NCBI RefSeq assembly: GCF_017315985.1
Contig: NZ_JAFLVR010000070.1
Location: 1-64,000, forward strand
Length of the DNA: 64,000 nucleotides
Origin: Candidatus Enterococcus murrayae
GTDB lineage: Bacteria > Bacillota > Bacilli > Lactobacillales > Enterococcaceae
Reading direction: 5' to 3'
Positions 25,101 to 31,862 of the stretch are shown one piece after another. Under the pieces are notes generated by a model, which did not search any database, was not told the origin of the DNA, and saw only the letters and a program-made list of their open reading frames with translations. The translations under genes and the position numbers were made by a program. Numbering within the stretch: position 1 is the stretch's first letter; each line of letters starts with the position of its first letter.

Positions 25101-26916
25101 GACTTTTAGGATCAATAACGATATCCGTTACAACAGCTCGGTCTGGCAATCCAGAAACACCATCATTATCCCGAATCGGTACTTCACCAATTACTCCACT
25201 GGCTTTCCAGCTTTTCCCACTATCTGTTGAACGTACAATCCCGCCTGTAAATGATTCAAATTTTCGGTTCGCATTTTCATCTGTTGCATTTGCTAGTTGG
25301 ATTACCCTAGAAACGTAAGATCCAATATTCATGTCATGAATTCCTGTAAAACCAGCAAAACATAATCCTTCAATATCCGGATCAAATGTAAATGCATAAC
25401 AAGAATTGGAATAATAAACCTGCTCAGGTATTCCGTTTTTCTGAGATCTTTTCCAATTTTTCCCACCATCTGTTGATTCAAACAGCCCAACATCTGAATA
25501 ACTCATAAACATATGGTTGGAATCAAATGGATCCACATCTACGTCCCAACTAGTAATCTGATCAATCCCTCTAGTGGAACCATATTGAGTATTTATATCA
25601 AAATCACTATTAGTATCTTTCCAAGTTTTTCCGCCATCTTTAGTAATATAGGCGTTTCCATGATTCGTACTGACCGCAATATCTGGATTTGTCTTTGAAA
25701 CAGTCAATCCAGTTTCAACACCATTCCATCCCAGAGATGGGACGTCGCTTCCGATTATCTCTGTCCAGTTATGTCCAGTTATGTTGCCTGTATCCCAACC
25801 TTTCAAACTCGTCGCCCAAGTTTCCCCAGCATCATCAGAAACTGCGACACCAACACCGAAAGTCTGGTGTTTCCCGTTAGACGTTCGAAAACTCATGTAG
25901 ACCTTATCACCATTAACTGCAACTCCGGCTATTTTTCGGTCAGTTCCAATATTGGAATCCTGATAATTTTTTGAAACACTCACCCAATTCTTGCAATCTG
26001 TTGAACGTAACAACTCTTTATAGGTATATTCTTCATCACCTTTTGGTGTAATCCTCACATCTGTTTCTATGACATAGAAAGTAGTTTTCTTTGTCTTTTC
26101 GTCGTAATACCAATCTCCGTTCCTTGAGGTCATATCAGAAATTGTTTCAATATTTCCTGAACCATCATCAACAACCTTATAGATTCCATCACTCGTTAAT
26201 GCAGTAATTTCTCGCTTATTCTCTGGAGAATCTGGATCAATATAAAGCTTCATGTATTTCTCAAAACTATTTGTTACATAGCGGTGAAAGGTGAATTTTC
26301 CTTCTGGAAATTCAGCTACCGTTTTCCAGCTTTTCCCACCATCAACTGATTTTTGAATTGTTGCATTCATATTTTTTGCACGATTACCTTCATACCCACC
26401 TTTAGCAATATAGTAAAGGATATTTTCATTTTTTGGATCCACTGTAAGTCCCATCACACGATGCGTTGGCGCCTGATTTGGATCGTTAAGAAGTACTTCA
26501 ACTCCCTCTTGAAGTCCAGAAGCTAATCCCTTGATGTTGCTTTCTGGTGGATAAAGTCTCTCGTAATTCTGACCCTTATCGTGTGAAACATAGATATGTT
26601 CGTGATAAGCATAAACAGTATTCTCGTTGTGTGGATTAAAAGAATACTTCACGCTTCCTAATAAATTCCGTTGAACAAAGCTTTCGCCTCCATCAATGGT
26701 TGAGAAGCTCCCCGACATATCCGTATTCATAACAATATTATTATCATCGGACGGATTAATCTGCGCGTTAAATAAGCCGCCACCGCCACCTGGTCCAATA
26801 GTTGGGCTGCTGCTCGCCGCTGCTTCGGCCGTCACCATACCAAAATTAGGTACAAACGAACCTAATATCATTATGATTGTTAAAATTGATGTTGCTACCC
26901 GTTGCTTTTTATTCAT
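19111..26916 (-). CDS. Giant LPXTG surface protein: Asp-box beta-propeller plus 22 InlB-type repeats
   Basis: A 2601-residue wall-anchored protein. A signal peptide (about 1-33) precedes a propeller region of roughly 840 residues with nine Asp-box motifs (STIDGGESF, KSVDGGKSW, ITKDGGKTW, ESTDGGKNW, KSEDGGQTW). The opening GPGGGGGLFNAQINPSDDNN followed by TDMSGSF recalls GH74 xyloglucanases; no FRIP motif is present, so it is not a classical sialidase. Then come seven longer InlB/Flg_new modules (GWNTEKDGSGTAY) and fifteen shorter ones (GYDFTGWYKDADC). The C-terminus is LPETG, a helix and KRKKLK. GGGAGGGG precedes the ATG. It is probably a glycan-binding or glycan-cleaving adhesin on a long stalk; ligand and activity are unknown. 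Confidence 0.88.
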   Translation of the reverse strand: MNKKQRVATSILTIIMILGSFVPNFGMVTAEAAASSSPTIGPGGGGGLFNAQINPSDDNNIVMNTDMSGSFSTIDGGESFVQRNLLGSVKYSFNPHNENTVYAYHEHIYVSHDKGQNYERLYPPESNIKGLASGLQEGVEVLLNDPNQAPTHRVMGLTVDPKNENILYYIAKGGYEGNRAKNMNATIQKSVDGGKSWKTVAEFPEGKFTFHRYVTNSFEKYMKLYIDPDSPENKREITALTSDGIYKVVDDGSGNIETISDMTSRNGDWYYDEKTKKTTFYVIETDVRITPKGDEEYTYKELLRSTDCKNWVSVSKNYQDSNIGTDRKIAGVAVNGDKVYMSFRTSNGKHQTFGVGVAVSDDAGETWATSLKGWDTGNITGHNWTEIIGSDVPSLGWNGVETGLTVSKTNPDIAVSTNHGNAYITKDGGKTWKDTNSDFDINTQYGSTRGIDQITSWDVDVDPFDSNHMFMSYSDVGLFESTDGGKNWKRSQKNGIPEQVYYSNSCYAFTFDPDIEGLCFAGFTGIHDMNIGSYVSRVIQLANATDENANRKFESFTGGIVRSTDSGKSWKASGVIGEVPIRDNDGVSGLPDRAVVTDIVIDPKSPKEADKRVVYASCMGYGVYKSEDGGQTWRKFIDGMGDAKQQTPWRLTWTPDYSRLYVIFAPTGGAAPGNYDQQLALLDYHPDDGPVYYLERDAKEWKKLASMPTEGMPPNRKGHDYVAAFNGLSVDSQGNIYAAGRAASVNGEPGKRDYGGGWVSQDDGKTWKMIYPSTANVYDLQVDSRNDNVLYLCNTVGGEVYVSYKGANTSFDDWIKLDEFQHMVPTRVLEDTRDPSQMYATTFGGGIWHLGLPQTVKTETHKLTYDGNGNTSGTAPVEASSHEKKSKVTLKDEGTLKKTDKKFVGWNTKKDGSGTMYQPDDKMLIVRDTVLYAQWRDSNKKYSLSYDGNESTKGTVPSDDKSPYTLSSEITVLEPGDLEKEGYLFNGWNTEKDGSGTAYKPSDTFKIIDDTVLYAQWEKGLKITYVGNGNDEGEVPVDDEGPHLKNTKVPVKGANGMTKEKHVFAGWCTKADYTGAVYKEGQTIDITEDTTLYAYWVRELKVTYHGNGHDDGAPPVDEEAHGVGDPITPLVPDYLFKEGHTFNEWNTKPDGSGTTYSSRNKYGIDDDLDLYAQWKKIVPNGKDIPVRYAKQADEQGVAPIDASSPYKHGDTATVKGNGELKKEGYKFVGWTNRMELTGRVYKPGQKVALVGDMIFWAVWEEDDGGDPEGESYTLTYDGNGNTSGTAPVDSKSPYNENSSVTVLTAGNLEKAGYSFEGWNTEKDGKGTAYSAGGTFKITKDTVLYAQWKEVPVESTECTIVYRNTDATGGEIPVDEKSPYLKNSVVEIMDRNTLVREGYKFIGWTNRMEAGGRVYKPGEQITIKANMIMWPAWEAKEKFDVTFETDGGSSVAKQTVEDGSKASKPSDPTKAGYDFTGWYKDADCKEVFDFDTEVITQATTIYAGWKEKAKEKFDVTFETDGGSAIPKQTVEDGAKAAKPTDPTKAGYDFTGWYKDADCKEVFDFDKETITEATTIYAGWKEKAKEKFEVTFETDGGSSVAKQTVEDGSKVSKPTDPTKAGYDFTGWYKDAGCTEAFDFDKETITEATTIYAGWKEKAKEKLDVTFETDGGSAIPKQTVEDGSKASKPTDPTKAGYDFTGWYKDADCKEVFDFDKETITQATTIYAGWKEKAKEKFEVTFETDGGSAIPKQTVEDGSKASKPTDPMKAGYDFTGWYKDADCKEAFDFDKETITKATTIYAGWKEKAKEKFEVTFETDGGSAIPKQTVEDGAKASKPTDPTKAGYDFTGWYKDADCKEAFDFDKETITKATTIYAGWKAKAKEKFEVTFETDGGSSVTKQTVEDGSKVSKPSDPTKAGYDFTGWYKDADCKEAFDFDKETITEATTIYAGWKAKAKEKFDVTFETDGGSAVTKQTVEDGSKASKPTDPTKAGYDFTGWYKDADCKEAFDFDKETITEVTTIYAGWKVKAKEKFDVIFDSNGGSVVAKQTIEDGSKATEPTDPTKAGYIFEGWYKEQTFLTLFDFTNETITENVTLYAKWKQEDITIPSHQVTFELDNGEAPIKQEVQDGEKLARPLDPTKPGYKFAGWYKDAQHTKVFDFDNETISANLSIYAKWEKLEEYRVTFDTGGGDPLDDQMILEGDCVVAPADPTRPGYIFTGWYKDPNGLEEFDFTKEISEDTIIYALWKQETYQVDYQTNGGDEIESEIVNSGELITKPEEPSRAGYTFEGWYKDKELTEAYDFNTPVTENLVLYAKWLKNVETEYTVTYEVNGGSKVASETVKKGELFGKPKDPSRESYTFAGWYTDKELTKAYDFNTPATENLVLYAKWVQNVETKYTVSYEVNGGSKVASETVKKGNPFTKPNDPSRSGYTFEGWYTDKELTKAYDFATPATGNLVLYAKWVQNVEKEYTVTYETNGGSKTESETVKANTPFTQPTAPSKEGYTFEGWYTDEELTQAYDFATLATSDITLYAKWKKNGATTSNNYSGGYSNGIFGGNQSSIGNASKQKSLPETGSVQSPYLLFTGFVFVGLAAFAVLKRKKLK
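20840..22620 (-). repeat. Eight-copy 222-bp tandem repeat within the giant surface gene
   Basis: The string TTCTCTTTCG, or a near copy, recurs exactly every 222 bases (for example at 22607, 22385, 22163, 21941, 21719 and 21497). Each unit encodes a 74-residue InlB-type module that starts near KFDVTFETDGG and ends IYAGWKEKAKE. The eight copies differ by only a few residues, while flanking modules of the same family are much more divergent, which points to recent duplication or gene conversion. Confidence 0.9.
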
Positions 26917-26980
26917 AATTTCCCCTCCCGAATTTAACCAAAAACATTTATTTCTACTTATTTTCCATCTAAAAGATATG

Positions 26981-27008
26981 ATTATATAAGAAGAACATCA
27001 TGTTTTAA
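26981..27008 (-). promoter_or_regulatory. Candidate promoter of the giant surface protein gene
   Basis: On the minus strand TTAAAA and a perfect TATAAT are separated by 16 bases, about 65 bases upstream of the ATG. Confidence 0.5.
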
Positions 27009-27104
27009 GTATATCATCGAGTTTTTTTTAATATATGCCTCTTATTACTCATATAACGCTTATTATTCTATTATTTTCACCACTTATTCACTATTTCATT
27101 CATG

Positions 27105-27145
27105 TAAAAAAGTAAGCGTCATATACCAAGGTATATGACGCTTAC
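27105..27145 (-). terminator. Terminator after winged-helix regulator
   Basis: A perfect 15-bp stem pairs GTAAGCGTCATATAC with GTATATGACGCTTAC around a 4-base loop, followed by six T on the minus strand. It isolates the pilus and regulator genes from the giant surface gene downstream. Confidence 0.92.
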
Positions 27146-27188
27146 AGTCATTCTCGTTTGATGATAACCTTTTTTGGGGAAAGCAAGT

Positions 27189-27899
27189 TTACGAAAGCAG
27201 CCGTTCTTGTTCACGTTCCTGTTCGTAATATTCTAAGGCGGTATTGGTAAGTAAATAACCCTCGCCCCAAGAAGTTTGGACCGTTTCTCCTGCTATTCCG
27301 TCTTTTTGGAAAGCGATCCGTAATTTCTTAATAAGGATCGAAAGCTGTGCTAAACGAGATTTCGTTGCACCGTCCTTCCAAAGATAGTCACAGAGATTTT
27401 CTCGCGAAATGACTTTACCGTTTGCTTGATAAAGCTTTTCCAATGCTCGTCGTTCTAGTTTTGATAAAGAGAGTGTTCCCGTAGTTTGGATGGCTGATTC
27501 TTCGCCGATTCGATTCCCAACCAGTGAAAGAATCGTTTCCTGTGATACTGGACGTTTTTCCCAGCGGCAAAGGGTTTCTCGTAGTTCTTCGACAGTCGCT
27601 GTCTCACTGATCCAACCATCAATGCCTTCTATTTGTTTTTCCGGTTCCTTTTCAAGCTTGCGTAAAATAGTTTTTGACTCCGGCAATACTGCCAGGATTT
27701 GCTGCATCTCGTTTTCAGAGATCGTTTCACTAAGAATGACATAATCAAAATAATTGATCAACGGCAGTTTTCTAGTCTGCTGGGTCATTAAATAAAGCAT
27801 ATTGGAGCAGCAGAAAACTTCATAATTCAAACGCTGAAGCTTTTTTTGAAGCTCTTTCTCCACTAAAATATTCTTTGTTAAAAGTAATATAGATATCAT
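27189..27899 (-). CDS. Winged-helix (OmpR/PhoB-type) regulator with degenerate receiver domain
   Basis: A 236-residue protein. The C-terminal half (about 140-225) is a Trans_reg_C winged helix: LSKLERRALEKLYQANGKVI, LCDYLWKDG, LSILIKKLR and WGEGYLL. The N-terminal 120 residues look like a receiver fold, but the phosphorylated aspartate position at the end of beta-3 reads YVILSE, so it is probably not phosphorylated and no kinase gene is nearby. GAGGTGG precedes the ATG. It lies between the LytTR-DUF3021 pair and the giant surface protein, so it plausibly controls surface genes here. Confidence 0.85.
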   Translation of the reverse strand: MISILLLTKNILVEKELQKKLQRLNYEVFCCSNMLYLMTQQTRKLPLINYFDYVILSETISENEMQQILAVLPESKTILRKLEKEPEKQIEGIDGWISETATVEELRETLCRWEKRPVSQETILSLVGNRIGEESAIQTTGTLSLSKLERRALEKLYQANGKVISRENLCDYLWKDGATKSRLAQLSILIKKLRIAFQKDGIAGETVQTSWGEGYLLTNTALEYYEQEREQERLLS

Positions 27900-27945
27900 T
27901 TCTCCACCTCTTCTTTGGCGTAAGTTTGTTGAAAAATATTTATTT

Positions 27946-28359
27946 CTAATCTTTCTTTTGAAATTTTTTCTTTAACTGTTTGTTCATTTGTTCTGTCATT
28001 TTTACACTGACACTGAATAAAATGGCTTTTCCAATAAAAAAGCCGACGACCATGGTGACGAAGACCCACTTCATAAGTACTAAAGGAGTATTCCAGGCAA
28101 AAAACTGATTACAAAGGATAAAAGCTGAAAAGATAATGCCGAGATAAGCTGCTTGAATCCAAAAAACTCCTAGCAAATCCACTAAAGGATCAATATAGAA
28201 GATGACACATCCGACCCCTAATACTAATGAAAAGATCAGAATAGAAAACACACTTTCATTCGTTAGTTCTGCGCCGGTGAAGAGTGCAAACATGATACTC
28301 AAGGTAAATATGAACGTAAAGATGATAGTCAATTCCCGAATAACAACCCATTTATTCAT
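27946..28359 (-). CDS. DUF3021 family membrane protein, partner of LytTR regulator
   Basis: A 137-residue membrane protein with four hydrophobic segments, a short acidic loop and a basic tail (KMTEQMNKQLKKKFQKKD). DUF3021 proteins are typically encoded right after LytTR-domain regulators. In related streptococcal systems (HdrRM, BrsRM) such membrane proteins hold the regulator inactive. ATG at 28359 is preferred because GGAGG lies seven bases before it; an in-frame GTG six bases upstream overlaps the regulator's stop codon. It probably restrains the adjacent LytTR protein, by analogy. Confidence 0.88.
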   Translation of the reverse strand: MNKWVVIRELTIIFTFIFTLSIMFALFTGAELTNESVFSILIFSLVLGVGCVIFYIDPLVDLLGVFWIQAAYLGIIFSAFILCNQFFAWNTPLVLMKWVFVTMVVGFFIGKAILFSVSVKMTEQMNKQLKKKFQKKD

Positions 28360-28361
28360 GC

Positions 28362-28790
28362 TCACTCCTCCATCCCCAATTGATTCTTCAGATTTCTAAC
28401 ATAATTTCTTGAAATAGAGATCTTTTCATCGTTCCTCAACTTCACTATCAGCCGTCCATTAAAGGTAGGACTGATTAATTCAATCTTTTCAATATTAAGA
28501 ATAACTGATTTGGAGACTCGAATATACTGTGTATCTTTATATTTTTCTTCTAACTGATAGAGTTTCTCTTTGATTTCAAAGACCTCATCTTTGGTATATA
28601 AAAAGACCTTCTTTTCTACAGCTTCAAAATAATAGACATCCCTTAATTTTATTTTATGCAGCTGTTCGTCCTTATTTACCCATAAAAAAGCATTTTTCGC
28701 TTGTAGCGAATTGATTAATCGCAGCAAATCATCATCTAATGACTTTACCTTTAGGACAAGTTCTTCCTCTCCCTGGTCAATAATATCCAC
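28362..28790 (-). CDS. LytTR-domain DNA-binding regulator
   Basis: A 142-residue (from GTG) protein without a receiver domain. The C-terminal LytTR domain contains IKLRDVYYFEAVEKKVFLYT, YIRVSKSVILNIEKIE and ISISRNYV. It is paired with a DUF3021 membrane protein and so resembles LytTR regulatory systems that control secreted or surface functions. The start is odd. The GTG at 28790 lies 20 bases from the GGGAGG site, whereas an in-frame ATC at 28802 lies eight bases from it and would give the family-like N-terminus (M)KIKVDIID. It sits directly after srtC, so pilus control is a reasonable guess. Confidence 0.87.
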   Translation of the reverse strand: MDIIDQGEEELVLKVKSLDDDLLRLINSLQAKNAFLWVNKDEQLHKIKLRDVYYFEAVEKKVFLYTKDEVFEIKEKLYQLEEKYKDTQYIRVSKSVILNIEKIELISPTFNGRLIVKLRNDEKISISRNYVRNLKNQLGMEE

Positions 28791-28872
28791 TTTGATTTTG
28801 ATAGAAAAAACCTCCCAACCTTCCCAGAATATTATACATAAAAAATAAATAATATGCTTTTAATTATTAATG

Positions 28873-29961
28873 TTATTTATTTTTATATGAAAAATTCGCT
28901 TGATTGATTTTGTCTATCCATAGAAAATACTGATCATGTTCTCCTTTCAATACATAGTTTCCTCCTCTTACATTATATCTAACCAGCTTTAAATCCTCAT
29001 CCGGCCGCAATACAATCGGCTTCTTTTTTATAAGTACAGGTTTATTACTTTTTTTATAATATAGTTTATATTCATCCTGCTGCTTCCCGTGCATTAAAAT
29101 GTTGTAGCTGCGATGACTGATAATCTGCTTTTTGATTCGCCGCCAGAACAGATAAATGATTCCTGCGAGTAGAAGAAGTCCTAAAGCAATGACTACAAAC
29201 AGCAGCCATTTTTGCTTTTTCTTTAAAGTATCTAACTCCTGCTCAGCTTTATCCGGGACTTTTGTCCGTTCACCAGTTACTAATAAGCGATGAGAATTGA
29301 CCATATAAGGCGTACATGTAAGTAATGTCACTAGATCTTTGCCTTCTTCAATTCGTAATTGTTCGGTTTCCTCCGGCTTGACTACTTGAACCTTCATCAC
29401 TTTATAAGCAAATCTATTTCCACCGATCTCAATATAGAAAAGGTCCTTCTTTTTTAGCTTAGGCAAATCGGTAAAAAATTTCGCATTCGACAGTCCACGA
29501 TGGGCAGAAATCACGGAATGAGTATTTTTTCCTCCGATTGGATAGGATGTTCCTTCCAGCAAAGAAGCCCCGCGTTCGAGAAAAAACTCACTGGTTCGAT
29601 CGAAAATCGGTAAACGAACATCGATCTTAGGAATCGAGATCGTGGCAAGCGTATGATCCGATAAATAATCAGGGTTTTTAGAAAAATCCTGTTCCTCTTC
29701 TTTTCCAGAAAAAGGATCGCCGCCTGCATTGATTCCTTCTAAAGCCAATTTTGCATTTTTTTCCAACATTTTCTTTTGAGACGCTGCTAAATGTTCCTGA
29801 TCTTTTCGATTGGCCTTTTCCTGTGCCTTTTCGATAATTTGTTGATCAATATAGGACATGACGGTATTTCCGATAAAAGGATATGCGATGGCTCCAATCC
29901 CAAATATTAAAACCAGCATCATAAGGACATCGATGATGATTTTTCTCTGCCATTTTTTCAT
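28873..29961 (-). CDS. srtC: Class C (pilin-polymerising) sortase
   Basis: A 362-residue class C sortase that cuts pilins at LPXTG and joins them by lysine isopeptide bonds. The N-terminal membrane segment is at 8-28. The lid motif DPF is at 82-84, catalytic His154 is in VISAHRGL, Cys216 in TLLTCTPY and Arg225 in NSHRLLVTG. A second membrane helix (about 252-272) is followed by a 90-residue cytosolic tail, longer than in many class C sortases. It follows the three pilin genes, and a weak hairpin (29980-30021) after the major pilin may lower its expression. Confidence 0.95.
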   Translation of the reverse strand: MKKWQRKIIIDVLMMLVLIFGIGAIAYPFIGNTVMSYIDQQIIEKAQEKANRKDQEHLAASQKKMLEKNAKLALEGINAGGDPFSGKEEEQDFSKNPDYLSDHTLATISIPKIDVRLPIFDRTSEFFLERGASLLEGTSYPIGGKNTHSVISAHRGLSNAKFFTDLPKLKKKDLFYIEIGGNRFAYKVMKVQVVKPEETEQLRIEEGKDLVTLLTCTPYMVNSHRLLVTGERTKVPDKAEQELDTLKKKQKWLLFVVIALGLLLLAGIIYLFWRRIKKQIISHRSYNILMHGKQQDEYKLYYKKSNKPVLIKKKPIVLRPDEDLKLVRYNVRGGNYVLKGEHDQYFLWIDKINQANFSYKNK

Positions 29962-29979
29962 TGAGCCACTCCCTTAATT

Positions 29980-30021
29980 GCAAAAACCGAGACTCAAATC
30001 GCAATGAATTGATATCCCGGT
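29980..30021 (-). terminator. Putative attenuating terminator between major pilin and sortase
   Basis: On the minus strand ACCGGGA pairs with TCTCGGT (one G-T pair) around a long loop, followed by TTTTTGC. A leaky terminator here would let the abundant pilin mRNA exceed the sortase message. The stem is short and the loop long, so it is uncertain. Confidence 0.45.
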
Positions 30022-30044
30022 CTTTGATAGATCAGTTGTTTGCT

Positions 30045-31751
30045 TTATTCTTCAACTGTTTCTTTGTTGCGTAAAAAGTATGCACCTACCGCAAGCACTG
30101 CTACAGCGCCGATTGCGATAATCGCGTAGATACCATTTCCACCTGTGCCTGGTAAAGTACCTTTGCGTTTGTTTTCTACTTTAGTTTCAGCGTCAACTAC
30201 GATTGTTGATGTGTACGTGCCATAGTCAACAGTGAAAGGAATATCTGAGGTTAATGCTACATAATTATCATTTGGTGTTTTTGTTTCCTCTAACCAATAT
30301 TGTACTAATGGCTTGCCAACAGTCGCTGGATGTGACGGATCACCGACAGATGAACTTCCAGGTTTTGTTTCTAATGGCAAAGCATTACCAGCAGCGTCAT
30401 GACTAACTGTTCCTTCAAGGCCTTCAACAGTGAACAAGCCGCCACCTGCAGAAGTTAATACAAGTGCATCCGCCTTGTTTGTTGACCAGCGAGAAGGAGA
30501 CGATGTCGTTGCTTGAGCGATCATGTATTCAGTCACGCCATTATTTTTACGTTTCACGATGAATTCTGCACCATCTAAAGAAGTGCCGTTGTCTTGATCA
30601 ACTTTTTTAAAGCGACGTCCATAAGTGATTACATCATCGCCAGTCCATGGTAATGTTTGTAAGCCATCTGACGGATTGTTTTCATATTGCAGCGTTGCTT
30701 GGTTATCAATCCACTCATCTGGTGTCGTATTTTCATCTAAATACATACGATATTTGAAGACTAATTTTTTACCAGCATATTTGCTAAGTTTAACAACGTT
30801 AGGTGTTTGTTTGGTTAAACTGTTCTCTGCGTTAAAGAACACATGGAAAATATTATCATAACCAGTTTTGATTGGCGTACCGCCTGGCTCCTCTACGACC
30901 GAGAAATCAACATCGTTGATTGGTGTCAAAGTGCCGTCGCTCTCAACCACATGTAAACCTTGGTTATCTAAATAATGTAAGTTCGTTTGTGCTTCATCAC
31001 GTAGGAAGAATTGCGTATAACGATAGACTGGATTCAATGGATCATTATTTGCTAACCCATCGATCCCTACTGGCACTTCAAAAGTGATTTTGTATTCAAT
31101 CGGCTCGCCGACAGTAAAATCATCTTTCACTTCTTTTTCCTTCACTACATCAATATCATCTGTTTGAACATTTTTTGGATATAAGAAAAGCTCAGATAAA
31201 GCCGTATTCGTAGGTGTGCCATCCGCATTCATTTTGTAGACTGGGAAAATCACAACCATATTGTCCGCTTTTGTTGTAACATTACTTGGTGCTGATGTTT
31301 CTACAAAGAGATACACTGCATCTTTCTCAACAGAGTTCACTGTAACTTTATCTGGTAATGTAAATTTCACATGTCCAGTTGCATCGGTAGTTTTTTCAGT
31401 ACCGACAGCAGTCAAACCAGCCGCACCAGCAGGTGCAATTTCGTCACGCAACTTGTTGACATCCCAAGTTGGGTTATCTTCAGCTAGATCATAGAATTTT
31501 TCCGTTGCATCATACACCGTAAAACCAACATCTTTTAATGGACGTCCGCCTTGCCCAGTATGCCAAGTCTCATCCTTTTCACCAGTATTTTGGCGATCTG
31601 TGGGCATTGTATCATAAGCCCCTTTATAGATATTTACATCTACGTCTGCGGGTGCTGCCTCTGCGACAAGACTATTGCCTAATCCAGCAAAACTGCTGGC
31701 CATGAAGATAAGAACACCCAATAAACCCCAAATTTTTCTTTTAATGTTCAT
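30045..31751 (-). CDS. Major pilin (backbone) protein, LPGTG-anchored
   Basis: A 568-residue backbone pilin of the EbpC/SpaA type. It has a signal peptide (about 1-32), then Cna-B-like domains. A pilin-motif-like LFLYPKNVQ is near residue 185, its lysine being the likely polymerisation site. An E-box-like WLEETKTP lies near the C-terminus, followed by LPGTG and a membrane helix ending RNKETVEE. AAAGGAG precedes the ATG. Position before srtC and after tip and minor pilin genes matches the enterococcal ebpABC-srtC order. Host ligand unknown. Confidence 0.92.
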   Translation of the reverse strand: MNIKRKIWGLLGVLIFMASSFAGLGNSLVAEAAPADVDVNIYKGAYDTMPTDRQNTGEKDETWHTGQGGRPLKDVGFTVYDATEKFYDLAEDNPTWDVNKLRDEIAPAGAAGLTAVGTEKTTDATGHVKFTLPDKVTVNSVEKDAVYLFVETSAPSNVTTKADNMVVIFPVYKMNADGTPTNTALSELFLYPKNVQTDDIDVVKEKEVKDDFTVGEPIEYKITFEVPVGIDGLANNDPLNPVYRYTQFFLRDEAQTNLHYLDNQGLHVVESDGTLTPINDVDFSVVEEPGGTPIKTGYDNIFHVFFNAENSLTKQTPNVVKLSKYAGKKLVFKYRMYLDENTTPDEWIDNQATLQYENNPSDGLQTLPWTGDDVITYGRRFKKVDQDNGTSLDGAEFIVKRKNNGVTEYMIAQATTSSPSRWSTNKADALVLTSAGGGLFTVEGLEGTVSHDAAGNALPLETKPGSSSVGDPSHPATVGKPLVQYWLEETKTPNDNYVALTSDIPFTVDYGTYTSTIVVDAETKVENKRKGTLPGTGGNGIYAIIAIGAVAVLAVGAYFLRNKETVEE

Positions 31752-31862
31752 GCCTGATACTCCTTTTTTTCATTTTAATATATTTACTTTTTCTTCAAAA
31801 AACAAAGCTAATTTTCAAGCCGTACAGCATTCCATTAGCAGCTTCCTGCATTTATGGTTTAG

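Noticed and set aside
19111-26916. Sialidase (GH33) assignment for the Asp-box propeller.
   Set aside because: Asp boxes alone do not define sialidases; no FRIP motif was found.
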